The notes beneath the pieces are model-generated. The model saw only the letters and a program-made list of their open reading frames with translations, was not told where the DNA came from and did not search any database. Below, in pieces: positions 34,878-48,101 of a stretch of 64,000 nt of DNA; position 1 is the first letter of the stretch, and every line of letters starts with the position of its first letter. Source of the DNA: Pseudoscleropodium purum (Eukaryota > Streptophyta > Bryopsida > Hypnales > Brachytheciaceae); assembly GCA_963969395.1 (NCBI GenBank), contig OZ017801.1, forward strand, positions 7,070,501 through 7,134,500. The letters run 5' to 3'. The position numbers were made by a program, and so were the translations under genes.

Positions 34878-37053
34878 TCAAAATTTTTTAGAGTTTTTCC
34901 ACAAAGCAATAGCTTCCACCAAGAAAACATCAACATCATTTGTTGGACCTTCAAGTGCAATATGCATTATAAACTCCAAACTCCTTGTTTGCAATCTATT
35001 ATGAAATTTAGTTTTTATACAATTTTGGACACTAAAAGCTCTTTCACATTGTGCTGTGTTAACACATTGGGTACGTGTGATATCAACAATGGCAAACAAA
35101 TTAGAATACTTCAGCTGCAAAGTGGGATTCCAACTCACCATTGTCTACAAGTCCCTAATTGTCTTGTCTTGCCACTTTGTAGTGGCTTGCAATTTGAATG
35201 CCAAAAACTCTCTCTTTATAGTTGAAGCATCAATCATGGATGGAAATATTTTTGACCCAATATCACAATCAGCACCAAAATGAGACAAATTTGTCTCCAA
35301 CTCTGTCACACCCTAAGATCTCAAATCCACTTGCTTCATAGGCATGTTAGATGGATTTAAAATCTTGAAACATACAATCACACCATTATCTCTAAAACGA
35401 GTTTCCAATGCATCAATCACAACTTCAGCAAAGAACTTTTGAAATGACAAAGCTTCCTCAAGATCTGCCCCTATTCTATCTCATATCATTTCCACACTAT
35501 GAAATCTTCCACCCCTAATTTCTGAAGACAATCTTTCAAATAACCGCCATGAGGACCAAAATCAGGAAGTATGTGAAATCTTGTTTCTTCATTAAAAGTG
35601 GAGGCAATTAGATCAACATTTTCATTGACAAACAATATGCGCAATTGAGCAATTTTTGTAGCAATGATAGAACCAACAACAAAGACATCCACAAATTTGC
35701 ACTGAAACACTTGACTCAACATAGAAAGAGAGTGTAAATATCAGCAAGGAAATAAACACAATATATAAATTTAAAATTCCATAATTTTGTATACAAAGAC
35801 AATGCAACATCAACACATACATCTTCATTGAGACTACCGAAATAAGTAAGCACCAATTCCAAAGAGTCACACAAAGTTGTAATTGCTTGCCAACCAGAAA
35901 GCCAATGTAACTTTTGGTATTGTTTCATTGATTTCTCTGAGTCATTTAACTCCCTTTGAAGATTTTGTAATGCAACCTTTCTCTTTGATGAAATCTTGAA
36001 AAACTTAGCTACACCATTCACCATAGCATCAATCTTCTTGGACATATCTCTGTACTATGGTTTCTTTGCCGCATCAAGAGTTGCAAAGTTAGTTCGATGA
36101 GCCACACAGTGAACACAAGTAAGGAAGGGATTAACCTTCTCTTTCAATCGCGTTGCCACTCCATTTTTGTGTCCCAACATTATGGTAGTACCATCAGACC
36201 CAAATGCCACACATTTATCTGTATCTAATCCCCACTCCTTCAAACTTGTTAATAAGGTCTCAAATATTAAAGCAACATCTTTCTTACCATCAGTTATGTG
36301 CAATAAGCCAAGGAACACACAAACAATATCACCATCCTCAACAAATGTAGCAAAAATAACCAAATGACCAGTAACTGAAACATCTTTACTTTCATCAATC
36401 AAGAATTCAAAATATTTTGCATCATGAATTCTATGCAAAATCTTTTTTTGAATTATAGATGAGATGCAAAAGACAAAATCAGAATATGAATTTTCATCAT
36501 GATACATTGTTTTAGTGATACAAGCTTTAACAAAAACTAATAAGCGACACAAATCAAGAAATCTTGCAAAAGGAATGAAAGATGTACCTATGTAATGGGC
36601 AGCCCTAAATAATGCCAACAAAGCTTCATCAGAAGTTGTTGTAGCCTTTTTGATAACTTCAGCCATCTTCTTGTAGCCATTGTGAAAAGCCCACAATAAT
36701 CTCTTATGCTCCTCACTTCATGCGTGATCTTGAAAAGCATAAATCTTCACATTCATTAAACTAGCCTTTGCAAAAACTCCCTTTCTTCCCTTATCACAAC
36801 ACACTTTGCAAAAACCTCATCCAATGTTAGAATTGAATTCCATCCAACCAAAATCAGTATAATATGAATCTTTCCAAGCTCTATTAGCAACCTCTATAGG
36901 ATCAACAAGTTTGTTAGACCCTTTACTTCCCCTTTTTCCATTTGAAGATGAACCACTTCCTTCAGCAACCTCCTACTTGTCATTTTCAAAGAGCACTTCT
37001 TGAAATGATGATTTGAAGTATTTTTTCTACAAGGTCCTTTGGCGCTTTGCCAT
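34878..37053 (-). pseudogene. Broken hAT-type transposase (ZNF862/DUF4371-like)
   Basis: Minus-strand traces follow the order of this transposase group. A start ATG at 37053 leads through four in-frame stops into a zinc-finger-like stretch (FCKVCCDKGRKGVFAKAS ... FQDHA ... EEHKRL). The catalytic-core region (36,696-36,055) has HDAKYFEFLIDESKDVSVTG, GLDTDKCVAFGSDGTTIMLG and CVHCVAHRTNFATLDAAKK. One in-frame TAG at 36055 separates it from MSKKIDAMVNGVAKFFKISS and QKLHWLSGWQAITTLCDSLE. A frameshift near 35,720 follows, and the C-terminal dimerisation block (NTAQCERAFSVQNCIKTKFH) lies at 34,878-35,141. The Asp residues and the CxxH-like core fit hAT transposases, where they bind metal and cut DNA. 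Stops and shifts make it non-functional. I did not find matching element ends. Confidence 0.85.
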
Positions 37054-37059
37054 TATCAC

Positions 37060-38390
37060 CTTCATAACAATAAAAATATAATGATTAGTTCCTTAAACCC
37101 TAAATATAGTCATAAAACAAAGTAGAAACAAATGAAACCAAAGAAAACATCTAAATTCTAAACCCTAAGAACATTCATGAAATGAATTGAAAACAAATGA
37201 AACTCTCCAAACTATACGGTCATTCATTTTAACATTCTTGCATATCCAAAATAGTCCCATATTCTAAAAATTTTAAACTTATAGAAGGATTCACTCCTTC
37301 CATCCAAAATTTAGTACTAAAATCAAGTAGAACTCTAACCTCAAGAACATGCAATTAATCTTTCCATCTATTCTAAAATCAACCTCTAACACAAAAGCCT
37401 CCAAAAATTGAACTCAACCCTCACATCCATCCCAAAAGTAATCCCTAGAAAAAATTTAAGCATCCACTATATGAAATCAGCCTACCCATGTACCTTAAAA
37501 CCAATTTATAATCAATCACAAGCTCCTAGAATTTCCTGTTAGCCCTCCCATCCACCCTAGAATCAACTTATACTTCAACAGATGTTTTCAAAACCTGCAA
37601 TCAACAACCCTAAAACCTAAAATGAGGTCCTTATCAAACATAACCTTCTTTAGAATGCAGTCAACCCTTCTAACTTCCCAAAACCAATCCAAAATGAAGC
37701 ACAAGGTTTCAAATAATGAAATCAGCCTTAAATGAACTTCTAAAGAAGTGTAAATTTCCAAATTTGAAATAATGCAATCAACCTTTATACTCTATAAACT
37801 AACTCCAAATGCAACAAAAATTTGAAAAATGCCATTGATTGATGGAATGAAGTGGTTATCAATGAAGCAATCTCTCATGAGATTAATCAATCTCCAAAAT
37901 ATACAAAAAAACAAAAATAAATCAAAGAAAGTTAGAAGGTAGATATTGGATTGATTACTAATTGAATGAAATGGCTGTGGAGTGGAGGTTGGGTGGTAAG
38001 ACAAAGGTGAAGGAGCGGACTCAACGAAGGTGTGGACACAAAGGAGCGGAGGAGCAGAGGCCAAGGAGCAGGGGGAGAGGCGGGGGCAAAGGCATAGAGA
38101 GAGACATTGAGGGAGTTTTTCCACAAATGAAAGATTATTTTTGACCCCTCTCAAGTCTCAGCCTTAGACTTACACGCTTGAGAACCAACCCACCCAAATC
38201 ATACACGGCCAAGAACCGGCCATACCCTCGGGCCAACTAGCCAAGATCTGCCTTCCTAATATTTTCTAAGTAGCTAAAAATCCGTAACTCCAAGCTCATA
38301 CCAGTTAAAATCCTATTTAAATGATTTTCTATTAGTTCTCTAGCCTGTAATTTAGTATTTCAATTGGTTTTTTTAGAAAATCAACTGGCT
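37060..38390. other. Spacer, no supported gene
   Basis: 37,060-37,790 repeats phrases such as 'ctaaaaccaa' and 'ccctaga' in A/C-rich DNA. 37,970-38,110 is purine-rich on the plus strand (ggaggagcagaggcc). Open frames of 60-120 codons here are low in complexity and I do not call them. Confidence 0.35.
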
Positions 38391-38399
38391 CATATTACA

Positions 38400-40260
38400 T
38401 TAGTTTTCGGTTCTTCCCGTTCACTAGGTGGGAGACCACACCAATGGCTTGTTTGATGACCATCTTACGAGCATTTCCACGTTGACATCCTTACATCCCG
38501 CCTAGAATCCCACACCCCTAAACTGGATTGTACATGGTGTAGATAGTCTGATAGGTGGTAAATTTTGGTTCTATTTTGTACAAATCGGAGTGTAATTTGT
38601 AATTTATTGCAAGTAGTTGGTTAGTTGGGAGTGCTATTTGGTTGTTTTAGAGCATTGAATGGTATCCAATTTGGAGTGGAATGGGTCAATTAGTGTGGTT
38701 TGAAGTCCAAGTCAGAAGTTTGGTCATGGTTGATTAGTGGTCTGCTAGCCTATTAGGATGTTGTTTGATGAGTCCAAGTTGGCAAGTCGGGGAGTGTGAG
38801 AGGTCCAAGTAGGAATGTCAGTTGCTCCAGTTGAAGCTGCCGAGTTGGTTGAGCAGTTGAGCGTCGTCTTCCCTAGTTCTTATTTGGGTCGTTTTTGGAG
38901 TCATTTCTTTTTACCGTCTGTTGAGTGAATTCCAGTGCATGTCCCAGTCGGTGTAGGCTGCGTATTTGTTTGCTTGTGTGTGTTTGTGTTTAATTGCGTG
39001 TGATTTCCCAATTGGGAAGTGTGTTTGTGGATCCAAGGTTGAATCGGTTTGTGTGTGTGTCCTAGTTGGAAGTGTGTTTTGGCCAATGTATGGCAGTGGG
39101 AAAGTGTGCAGAGTTATGCAGGAGTTCGATGGAGACTTTTCTAAGTTAGGTGAAGGCTTGGAGGCGTGTGATTTAAGTTAGAATGCAGTGGATGTGTGGT
39201 AGTCCAAGTTGGTGCGGAGATTTATATTAGTCGGATTTGGATGAGTAATTGTGCTGAATTGATGGATCCTATTCGGAGAAATCTGTGTGGAAGTGTTAAA
39301 TCTGAAATTGAGTGATTGGAGTGCTGTAGAGATTAAAACCAAATTGTAATACTTGGAGGAAATGGAATGAACTTAATAGAATATATTTTTAGTTGATGAG
39401 CAATTGGGAAAGGATTATGAATATTAAGGCTGATTTGATAGTTGAATGATAAGATCCTATTTAGGAAGTTGAAGAGCCCAAGTGTAGCAAAGCAGTTTAG
39501 TGTAATACTTTCAAAGTGTATTGGTGATTTTGATCGCCAATTTGGCATGATGAATATAATGGAATTGATTTACAAGTTGTCTTCCTGTGTGTGTTGAATG
39601 TCATTGTAGTAATTTTATAAGATCCAAATTGTAGATCAGTTAGATGGTTTGTGTCGCTGTGTGTGCTGAATGATTAAAGTAAATGGATTACATATTTGAT
39701 TCAGAATTTGAAGAATTTTTGAGACCAAGTTGTGGGATTGAAAGTGGATGAAGTAAATCAGTTTGGGAAGCTGTAAAGAGTGTCGCTGTAGTAAACCAAA
39801 TTGGGAGCAGAGAAAAAGGCGAAACAAAGTAAAATTTGATAGCCGATTAGGAGACAAGTTCTTTCCTGGTTGGTGGATGATGTTGAAGAATATTCAAGTG
39901 CTAAATAAAAGAATCAAGAACTGAGTTGGAGATAAAGATAAAAAGATAAAAGAAGAGTTCATAAAAAAATAATTAATTGGGAGAAATTTCTTACCTTTGT
40001 GGCCATTAAGAGTGGAGTGACAAATTGTGTAATTAGATATCATGTGAGGAAAACATAGATATAGTTGGTTTAAGGAACTTTATTTTTCTCAAAATACCAT
40101 GTTGCAATGACTCAGTAGGAATTAATTTAGATTTGATTTGAAACAATCCTATATAAATAGCCTCCTCCAGAACGAACTATACTAGTTGGGTAAATCCGAA
40201 TTAGGTTCCAACATCCTTCTACACATGGTGAGTACAATCATTGCAAATAGTGGACTCTAA
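38400..40260 (-). repeat. Second copy of the TCCAACTAGGA-type array (array A'), inverted
   Basis: The same word family as 1-1,620, mostly in reverse orientation: tccaatttggag (~38,669), tccaagttggca (~38,782), tcccaattgggaag (~39,006), tcctagttggaag (~39,060), tccaagttggtg (~39,203), tcctattcggag (~39,268), tcctatttagga (~39,453), ccgattaggag (~39,842), tccgaattaggttcc (~40,197). The reverse complement of about 38,960-39,090 aligns with 960-1,080 beyond the words themselves: 'cttcccaattgggaaatca' against 'cttcccaactgggaaatca', then A/C-rich 'aaacacaaacacacac'. The two arrays are therefore diverged copies of one element. Confidence 0.75.
40148..40162 (+). promoter_or_regulatory. TATA-box-like site
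   Basis: cctatataaatagcc is a near-ideal plant TATA box for plus-strand transcription, at the edge of array A'. No gene follows it, so it may be the promoter of the element. Between it and 40,260 the array words continue (actagttggg, tccgaattagg). Confidence 0.45.
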
Positions 40261-40728
40261 TTCCCAATCCCTAAGACCATCATACATGAGAATTCTAAGC
40301 CAAATGGTACTTGTGGACAATAATAAAATAGTGATTGAAATATATTAATCAATGTGCTGTCTTCATTGCTTTAAGTGTTGAATTGCCAATAGAGCTAATG
40401 TTTGTACACATTGTTGGTACAAGGCCATTGATACATAGGCCACGCTTGAGTGTTGCAATGCTAATTCACTTTATACCACTAGCAGGTCATTGGTGTGCAA
40501 ATTTGATGGAAACGTGAAGAATTGACTAAATAAGCGTAATTTCACCTTTTCCAAATAGCAAACAATTCATTCCTAAGCCAAAAGTACCGGCCATCCAAAG
40601 ATTCCAATTCTACTCTAATGACAATTTTTATAACCACAATTTAACTCTCATACCGAGACTCTCGATTTCATTGTATCACATTATATATGATGTTGTGGGT
40701 AGTTGCTAGAAAGGGTGGTCCTATTTTC
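40260..40728 (-). repeat. Possible module beside array A'
   Basis: Next to array A' the phrase ccctaagaccatcatacatg resembles, in reverse orientation, the module segments at 18,670, 23,720 and 26,745 (for example ggataagactgagacttcat). That would give the same module-array order as B and C. The match is short and the call tentative. No gene is present. Confidence 0.3.
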
Positions 40729-42471
40729 TAGGGTTGATGAATTTGAACATCTAGTGTAAATTAACGTCCAAAATTTGGATGTTTGGATGTCCAGACATCC
40801 AACCTCTACTTCCGTAGCGTCCGAAGTGCTGTTGGAAGGCATATGGCAAAAAATTAAAAAAATTAAAGTACTATTCCTTGGATTCTTCAAAATATCTACT
40901 CCTGTTATATTAAATAAGCTAATACATATATACTAGAAAGTATATTATGCTTATATTAAACTATTCTTTATTTTATTTCACAAAAAGGTATACTTTTTCT
41001 AAAAACTTGCGATAATTATTCCCTCAATAGTAGAATACAGACTATTCTAGCTCTGACACTACTAGTAATAACTCATTTTCCTAGTTATTCATACATGGCG
41101 TGCTATTTAAACCATTAGATGGCCACCATGGATCTGATATTGATCTTCATTTAACTTGATGACAATTTGGGAGCTTGTACCTTAACTGAACAGAGTAAAA
41201 AAACTTCTCTAGGTTGGTAAACTATACAATTATCATACTAGGGTACGTCGACTTGGATAACTTCTTGCTCTGCAACTCCTATATTGCTTCACTTACATCT
41301 CTTTGCGATGCAAGCTCTGGCCTGAGTCTTGGATGCTTTTAGTAGTTCAGTTGAGGAACTGAACTTGTCTCTAATCATCGTGTGCAATTTAGCTTTGTGT
41401 CTGCTATAATGGTGTTGGGGTCGCAAAACAATGGACAACAAGTTGTGTAACATTTCGTAAAAATTGCTTGCTTTTTTCCAATTGGTTTGTGTTATATGCA
41501 CGATTGAACTTTCTTTTTAGTGAAAAAACGATAACAAGTTGCAATAACTTGAAGACACCTTGTATATGTCCATTGGCATACTAATTGTTCACTGGTTGGC
41601 ATGGGTACAAATGAAGGTTACCACCTCCGAAGGATTTTTTCAAAAATTTCTTCAAATATCACACTACTAGCAAATGAAGGACTTCTGCTTTGGTGTTTTA
41701 CGTAGAATGGATTTCCATTTCTTTGGCATTCTCTAAAGCATATTTGTGCTTGATTATAATAGATTATAATTGTATTTGTTGCTCTTTGCTACTGCTTTGA
41801 AGTCCATTTAGGATTCTCCTTATATTTCGACACTTAAATACATTGGCTGGGTTTTAGATTATGGCAGTAGAAGCTAAGTAACTTACTACGCATGGTCTCT
41901 CTCTTGAAAAGGAGCTTTCTTCACTATATATTTTTTTGATAGACTAGTATTCAACTTCTAGTGTTCCTGATAAAGCTTAGCTTCACTTAGAGTTATTACT
42001 AGTCATGGCTATATCCAATAGGAACAACACAATGATCCTAAATATTAACTCTTATCGCTTAAAGCTTTGTTTAAAGCTTAAGTACATACATGATATTGTA
42101 ATTGTTAAACCCCTTTCAAATAGCTCATGTCCTTATTAAGAAAATACAAGACTAACTACTACTTCCTAATTTTGTATAAGATTTTCAAAAGGGAGGTAGA
42201 ATCTACTTTGACTTGATCGAGGAAGTATAAAAAAAAACTTTTTTTTTGCCATTCGCCTTCCAATGGCACCATCCACCGAGTCCACCAGATAGATTTAGGT
42301 CGTCAAATTTTACGGAAGGCAAATGCAGACAGATTTAAGTTGTCAGATCTTGCAAACAGCATGGTAGACGAGCAGGGTGGACGGCAAATTTTTTTTAATT
42401 TTTTTTATGCGAATGTTACAAGATGCTATGGACCCAACATCTGCAAACGTTTGGACACCTTATCAACCCTA
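40729..42471. mobile_element. hAT-like non-autonomous element X
   Basis: Both ends begin TAGGGTTGAT (left at 40729; right read on the minus strand from 42471). Flanks are ctattttc (40721-40728) and ttattttc (42472-42479), an 8 bp target duplication with one mismatch, as expected for hAT elements. The 1.74 kb interior is AT-rich, with small open frames but no transposase. Near the right end, 42,283-42,470 carries phrases that recur inverted in element Y (gtcagatcttgcaaacagca). The internal part near 40,740-40,800 has repeated 'ggatgt' and 'gtccagacatcc' phrases. Confidence 0.7.
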
Positions 42472-42567
42472 TTATTTTCCATCACACTTTGAGTTTAGTT
42501 TGGCTATAACATTTGGAGAATGAAGCCAATGTACTTGAATTTCTTTAATTGAAGATGACCAACTTGT

Positions 42568-42860
42568 CAGGGTTGATAGGGTGTCTAAATGTCTGGTGAA
42601 TGTAGACATTGGGTCCACAACGTCCCATGATATACTCTAATTTTTTTTTTAAATTTTGTATCGTCTCCCATGTTGTTTGTAAGATCTAACGATCTACATT
42701 TTCCGTCTACAAGATTTGATAGCCTAAATATGTCCGCAAAAAAAAATTACCATTTGCCTGGTCCGCCTTCCGACGGCACTTAGGACACTATAGATGTTAA
42801 GTCTGGATGTCCTATCTTTGGATGTGATTTTACTCAAGATGTCAAACTTTGTCAACCCTA
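42568..42860. mobile_element. hAT-like MITE Y, 96 bp from X
   Basis: 293 bp with ends cAGGGTTGATAGGG and, on the minus strand, tAGGGTTGACAAAG. Flanks are caacttgt (42560-42567) and catcttgt (42861-42868), an 8 bp duplication with one mismatch. Its left part is the reverse complement of the right part of X (gacccaa...tatcaaccct), so X and Y together form an inverted repeat around 42,472-42,567. The right end (ttggatgtgattttactcaa) resembles the right outer end of the foldback element near 10,890. Confidence 0.75.
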
Positions 42861-42868
42861 CATCTTGT

Positions 42869-45400
42869 TTATAAAGAAAATTCTCATTTTTTAGAAATTT
42901 CTCCCAAAAAATTATAATTAAATTTCAATTAAGGTAATTTGTAACACTTTGCAATTTAGGAGGTTTTAGTATTGTGGAGTACCCATCATTAATGATGCAA
43001 AGCTTAATTTTTAGTGTAATTTTCCTACACTAGAGAAGCATGTGCCCATCAAAAAAACTTAAAAAAACATTATTTTATATCATCTACATGCATGCAAACA
43101 AAGGGGCCTTGCACACGCACTTTTGAACAATAAAGATGGTTTTGGCTTCATTTTTTTGATGAAATCTAATTACTATCAAGTCCTCACAAATGGAGAATTT
43201 TTAGATTTTTTTTGTTCATGATTTTTTTTTTATTATTAATTTATACTTCATTGTATCTATTCTCTCTGACAAATTTTTTTTTTTCAAACAATGATATTTC
43301 AGTACTACAAATATTCATAATACTCAAAACGGTATTCTTAGCCATTGATTTCTTTTTATCAACGGTTGAGATTGTTCTATTTCATAGTACTCATAGTACT
43401 CATAGTATAGAGCGCAAAATCTATAGTTTTGGCAAAGCGCTACAAAAAACGGACATCCTTTCTTGCAACTACTTTTGTAGTTAGATATGTTGCAAAGTAG
43501 CAACTCACACCGATGATGAAATCTATACCCAATTATAGTTGATCACACTTATCGGCAATGTATTATAAGTAATTGTATGTGTTGTTAACTGTTTGCTTCA
43601 CATGCTCTAATTAGATAGCTTTAGTTGCAATTTATGTTTAATTGCAAATTGTGCAAAGAGTGTAAATTCAGTAAGACTCTGTATTCTAACAAGCTTGTCG
43701 GATTAGAATGTAGGATTGATCATCCATGACCTACAATATATTACATTTATCATTGATCACATGACTTGCAAAAGTTTACAAAGCAACCATAAGACATACC
43801 TCCTAAGTGATGGGCACTACTTCCACAAGTTGATAGAAGTTCTTCAATAATGACTTTACTTGAATATGAATTAGTTGTTCATCAAGCATCTCAAAGGCAA
43901 CAATCCTCATTTAATTTTATTGGCCTCATAATCATCCTGAGATTGAATTACCCACATCAACAATATAACAAAAAAAAGAAATGTACTTGAAAACCTAAGC
44001 CAACTTTGATACAACTAAAATAAGTTAATCATATATAAATAGCTTTTTAGAAAGACCATCAAGCAATGCAACAGAGGTCATCAATTCCTTAGGTCATTAT
44101 TTCCATCAAGTGGACAATCAAGTAAATTAAACACTCTACCATGTATTTCCAAATATACCAATTGAATTGTTATATTCTTTAGATTAATTGAAGCCCTGCT
44201 TTGATTCCATCATTCTATAAACATAAAGGATGGGTACTGGAAAAATGAATTTGCATGAAAGGTTATGGCAATTGGAGGCTAATGCAACCATCTAATTGAG
44301 ATGGATGATCACAAGCGAGAACTCACAAATTTTTCATGATTATAGTACCTTGAAAAAAATTGAAATAAAAGAGGTAAGTAAGCCCTTTTGCTCATAGACA
44401 AAAAACTACAATTAAAGGAATGATTTCATTCTTTGTCAAACAAACAATGATATATCAATGCTACATCATCTTTTGAAGACCTTAGCCTTATCTTATTTTT
44501 TGAAAGGCATAGCCTATGAAGCTTACGTATCCTATTCAGTTTGGAAATATATTGAATTGCATTGGCAACGTAGAGCTAAATTCAAAAAACCATATATGAA
44601 TGTAGAGCTATGATTCATGTCAAATTAAGGAATTGACAAAATGACAATAGTACCTATTGAATTGTTGCATTTTTCAGATCAAAGCCTTGCTTTGATTCTA
44701 ATACAACCTATTAGGATAAAATTGCCTTTACTACACCCATTATACAATCTGCAAATGGAAATAGCCCTACATGAGCAATGTTGGGCAACAATAAGCATAG
44801 ATTTGTATTGATAATAGTATAAATGACATTTCAAATTCAAGTAGAAAATTGTGGTATAAATAAGAGAGAATTTGGAGAGCATCTAACCTAACCCAAGGGA
44901 CACCTCACTTGAATGTTTTTTGGACTTTTTAACACTATTATGCTACTATCATTTCCAATGACCCCTCTATCTTCTACACTACTATTTGTATGTTCAGTAA
45001 ATACTTGTCTTTTTTAATTTTGACCATCTGTGCTACTTGAACAAGCTATTTGATCTTATCAATGATTGACCTCATTGACCTCGTCAAAATTGAAAAAGCC
45101 ACGAGGCCACAACATGCAAACCGATCAACACAAAACTCAATGAATCTAGTAGTTATTTATTTCCACAATTCTCAATATAACTTGGAACTCAATAAGAAGT
45201 GATAAAATGATTTTGCTCATATTTTTCCCTCAATTGCATTTTGTTTGTTTGTATCTTGTTTGTTCAAAATATTGTTGTTTGAATGTCAAAATTCAATAGT
45301 GCCTCAATGCCTCCAAAACCAAGTAGTTTGCAAGGGGGAAGATGTTTGAATTTGGCGCCTTCAAGTTCTTACAAAAACTCTTCTAATGAAGTTGATTGAA
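42869..45400. other. AT-rich stretch, no supported gene
   Basis: No open frame over 90 codons and no recognisable protein. A short triplicated 'tcatagtac' phrase lies near 43,383-43,405. No inverted ends found. Confidence 0.4.
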
Positions 45401-45464
45401 AATCTTGAATTGCAAACTACAAGCTCATCTTCCTTTATAATTGTCTTTCAAAATTGGTCACTCT

Positions 45465-45560
45465 CATCTATAAATAGTATTTGAGTCCAAGAATTCATAT
45501 TCTACTCTTAGTGCCAATGGATTACACATCAACATTGGCGCCAACCACATCAAATGTTGG
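45465..45560 (+). promoter_or_regulatory. Possible LTR remnant: TATA box and primer-binding site
   Basis: ctataaatag (about 45,469) is a good TATA box. About 60 bp later, 'acatcaaca t tggcgcc' (45,530-45,543) looks like an LTR end in CA followed by a TGGCGCC primer-binding site of the tRNA-complementary type used by plant Ty3-type elements. No second LTR and no gag or pol traces were found downstream, so this is weak. Confidence 0.25.
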
Positions 45561-48100
45561 TGGTTGTGCTATTACAAAATTATAATTGAAGAACATCCTT
45601 TGTCATTGATCAAAAGCCAAGGTGGCACACATCAGTGAAGATCTCATGGCAATCATTGCAGATTGGAGGGCCATACTTGATAGTAGTAAGTTCTTAATGG
45701 CATTTTCTAAGCCTAATTTCTCCATTTGGAAGTAGGCCCTCAAAAGATTCATTTCTTTCCTAATGAGATTTCCAAAAGTCAATTATTATTTTGTAGCTAC
45801 CACTAGAATATAAATAATTGAAATAGAATAGTAAGGAAAAAAGGAGGAAGTGAAAAGAAAAAAGAAGGTGAAGTAGGAAAAATGGAAACTTAGACGAAGT
45901 AGAACTAATTGTATTACAAGCTTTATACTAAAAACCTCTAAAAATTAAGAATGAGTACAAAATTCAAACCAAGACAAGATGGCACAAGAAAAGGAGTTTG
46001 AAGATGTATTTGACCACCTAATTGATGAAACAAGGTTTAAGCTATGCTATTAAATTCTTGATCTTTCTTTAAATTGTTTTAATTAGAAAATTAAAATTTA
46101 GGCCAAAGCCTACAATCAAGTCAGACCATTAGGACAAAGTGTTAGATCAAGTTTGAAGTTTTAATACTATAGTAGAAGTCTAGAAATCTTCAGAAAATAA
46201 AATACAAAGAAATCAAAGCTAAAATAAGAAAAATATAGGCAAATGAAATTTAGGTGTTAAAATGGATGAAACTTAGCAAAGCTCATCCAAAAGGAAAAAA
46301 ATAGAAATTTGAAAGGTAATTAAAAATTCGAGGTCAAAAATAAAGAGAAAAGTTGTTTTCAAATTGTAGATTAGTAAAAAATAGAGGATGAAGTTTAAAA
46401 TATTGATTAGCTTTCAAATTTCATCCATTTATAATTTTTACTAAGAAAGTTTAAATTGTAATTGACTTATCATTTTATACAAGTATAGTTAGACCCTAAT
46501 AGTGAAAAAATATGAAAGTTTCAAAATAATAAATTGCTAGAAGTAGCACCAAGACAAAGAATCAAGGAGAATTAGACTATGGACTCAAAAAGTTAATTAG
46601 AAGAAGAATTTAGGACTATAAATTCTTAGAAGAAGTCTAGAGGAGTCCAACCATAGCTCAAACTTTTAAAAAAGACTTAAAACTCTAGAAGTTATAAAAG
46701 GATGAAGTTCTAGAAGAAAGTTGGATAAAAGTCACAAGAAAGTATTTATCCAATGGAAAACTTGTGAATTAGTAATTAACTTTTAAATTAAGTAGGTGGC
46801 CCTAATTACAAGTCAAATTGAAATAGGGATCTAGGAGAGAAAGGTGGATGAAATTTACATAGCCTTTTCAAAGGCTAACTTCGTCCAACCATATCTTTTG
46901 TTAAAAAGGTCAAATTACTTTGAATTTTATATTTTTGAAATTGTCATGAGATTTTCTAAAACTCAAGATTATTAAATTTAGATTGTCACTACTTTCCTTA
47001 GGAAATCACAGCAGCTTAGTTAGTTTGGCCATTTTTGTTATTTCTTCAATTCAATTAGCTTTCCTTGGCTCTTTTGCAAGTTTGTGTACATTTAGGAACT
47101 ACAAAAGTTCCATTGCTTAAAAAGCACAATGGACAATGCCTAGGCATCCACTTAATACGAAAAACACAAACAAAACAAGAACCTAATTGTGCTTGTGCAT
47201 TTACCAAGGATGGATAAATAAATAGTGACAAAGGCATTAGAGGAGTTTTCAACCCTCGAGAGAGCTATGAGTTCCCAAACTGCGAGAACTACCTAGTAAA
47301 GGGCTATGGGAGCTTGATGATGTGGCAAAGTGATTGCTATATTTGAAAAAAATAACTTTTTTTCAACTTTTTTCTGCATTTCAAGAATGAATTTTTTTTG
47401 GGAACATGGGTTTGCTAGAATTACAGGCTGGAGGGACTAGCGTTAGGAAGGGGCTTGAAACGGCCCTTTTGACTCCCTAAAAATCTTCTAATAGTAAAGT
47501 ACAATAGTCTAAGATCTCTGCTAAAAGTATACTACCGAGCAAGGCTTCTTTTTTGGCATCAGAAAGGCACATTGCACTCACTTATAAACCCTGGCGAACT
47601 CAATATAGTAAATTGGGAGCTAGAAAGTGCCAACATTCGCCATGTCTGCGGTTGGTTGTGACTCGTTGGAGCTAGATTGGCATTTGTTAGGGCTTTAGGA
47701 TAAGGTTTCACTGCTAGACTTTTGTCTCTCTTGCATCCACTTCTACTGCATTTATCGGCACTATGTTTCTTTTTTGTACTTCTCCTACTCCACTATTAAT
47801 CTTGGTGTTGTCACTCTCTTCTAGGTTCCGTTGTTATTGGATTACAGATTGCTAAAGGACAACGTTGGTGAATGATGTTTTCGCCTTGATCACTCCTTAA
47901 TGTCTAGGGTTTTCCAATCACTATAGTTGGAGGAAAGTACTCCTTATGCCATGGTCTCATAGCTTGTATTCTTGAGAATTTGAACTCCACTTCTTGCAAT
48001 TTCAATGCTACTTCTTAATTGTCATCCTTAGTGGTTTAGGTTGGTGGAGATGGAGTCCCTACACCTTCATGCACGTTTCATTGTATACATGCAAATTAAA
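45561..48100. other. AT-rich to mixed stretch, no supported gene
   Basis: 45,830-46,720 is A/G-rich on the plus strand, with many 'gaagt' and 'tagaag' phrases. 47,000-48,050 is more balanced. No coherent open frame or structured repeat. Confidence 0.4.
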
Positions 48101-48101
48101 T

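Noticed and set aside
36167..36367. Plus-strand open frame within the transposase region
   Set aside because: Shadow of the minus-strand hAT transposase remnant.
37792..38154. 120-codon minus-strand open frame
   Set aside because: Low-complexity Ser/Pro/Leu-rich translation of a purine-rich tract.
40335..40517. Small open frame downstream of the TATA-like site
   Set aside because: 60 codons, unrecognised, no splice or start context; not enough for a gene.
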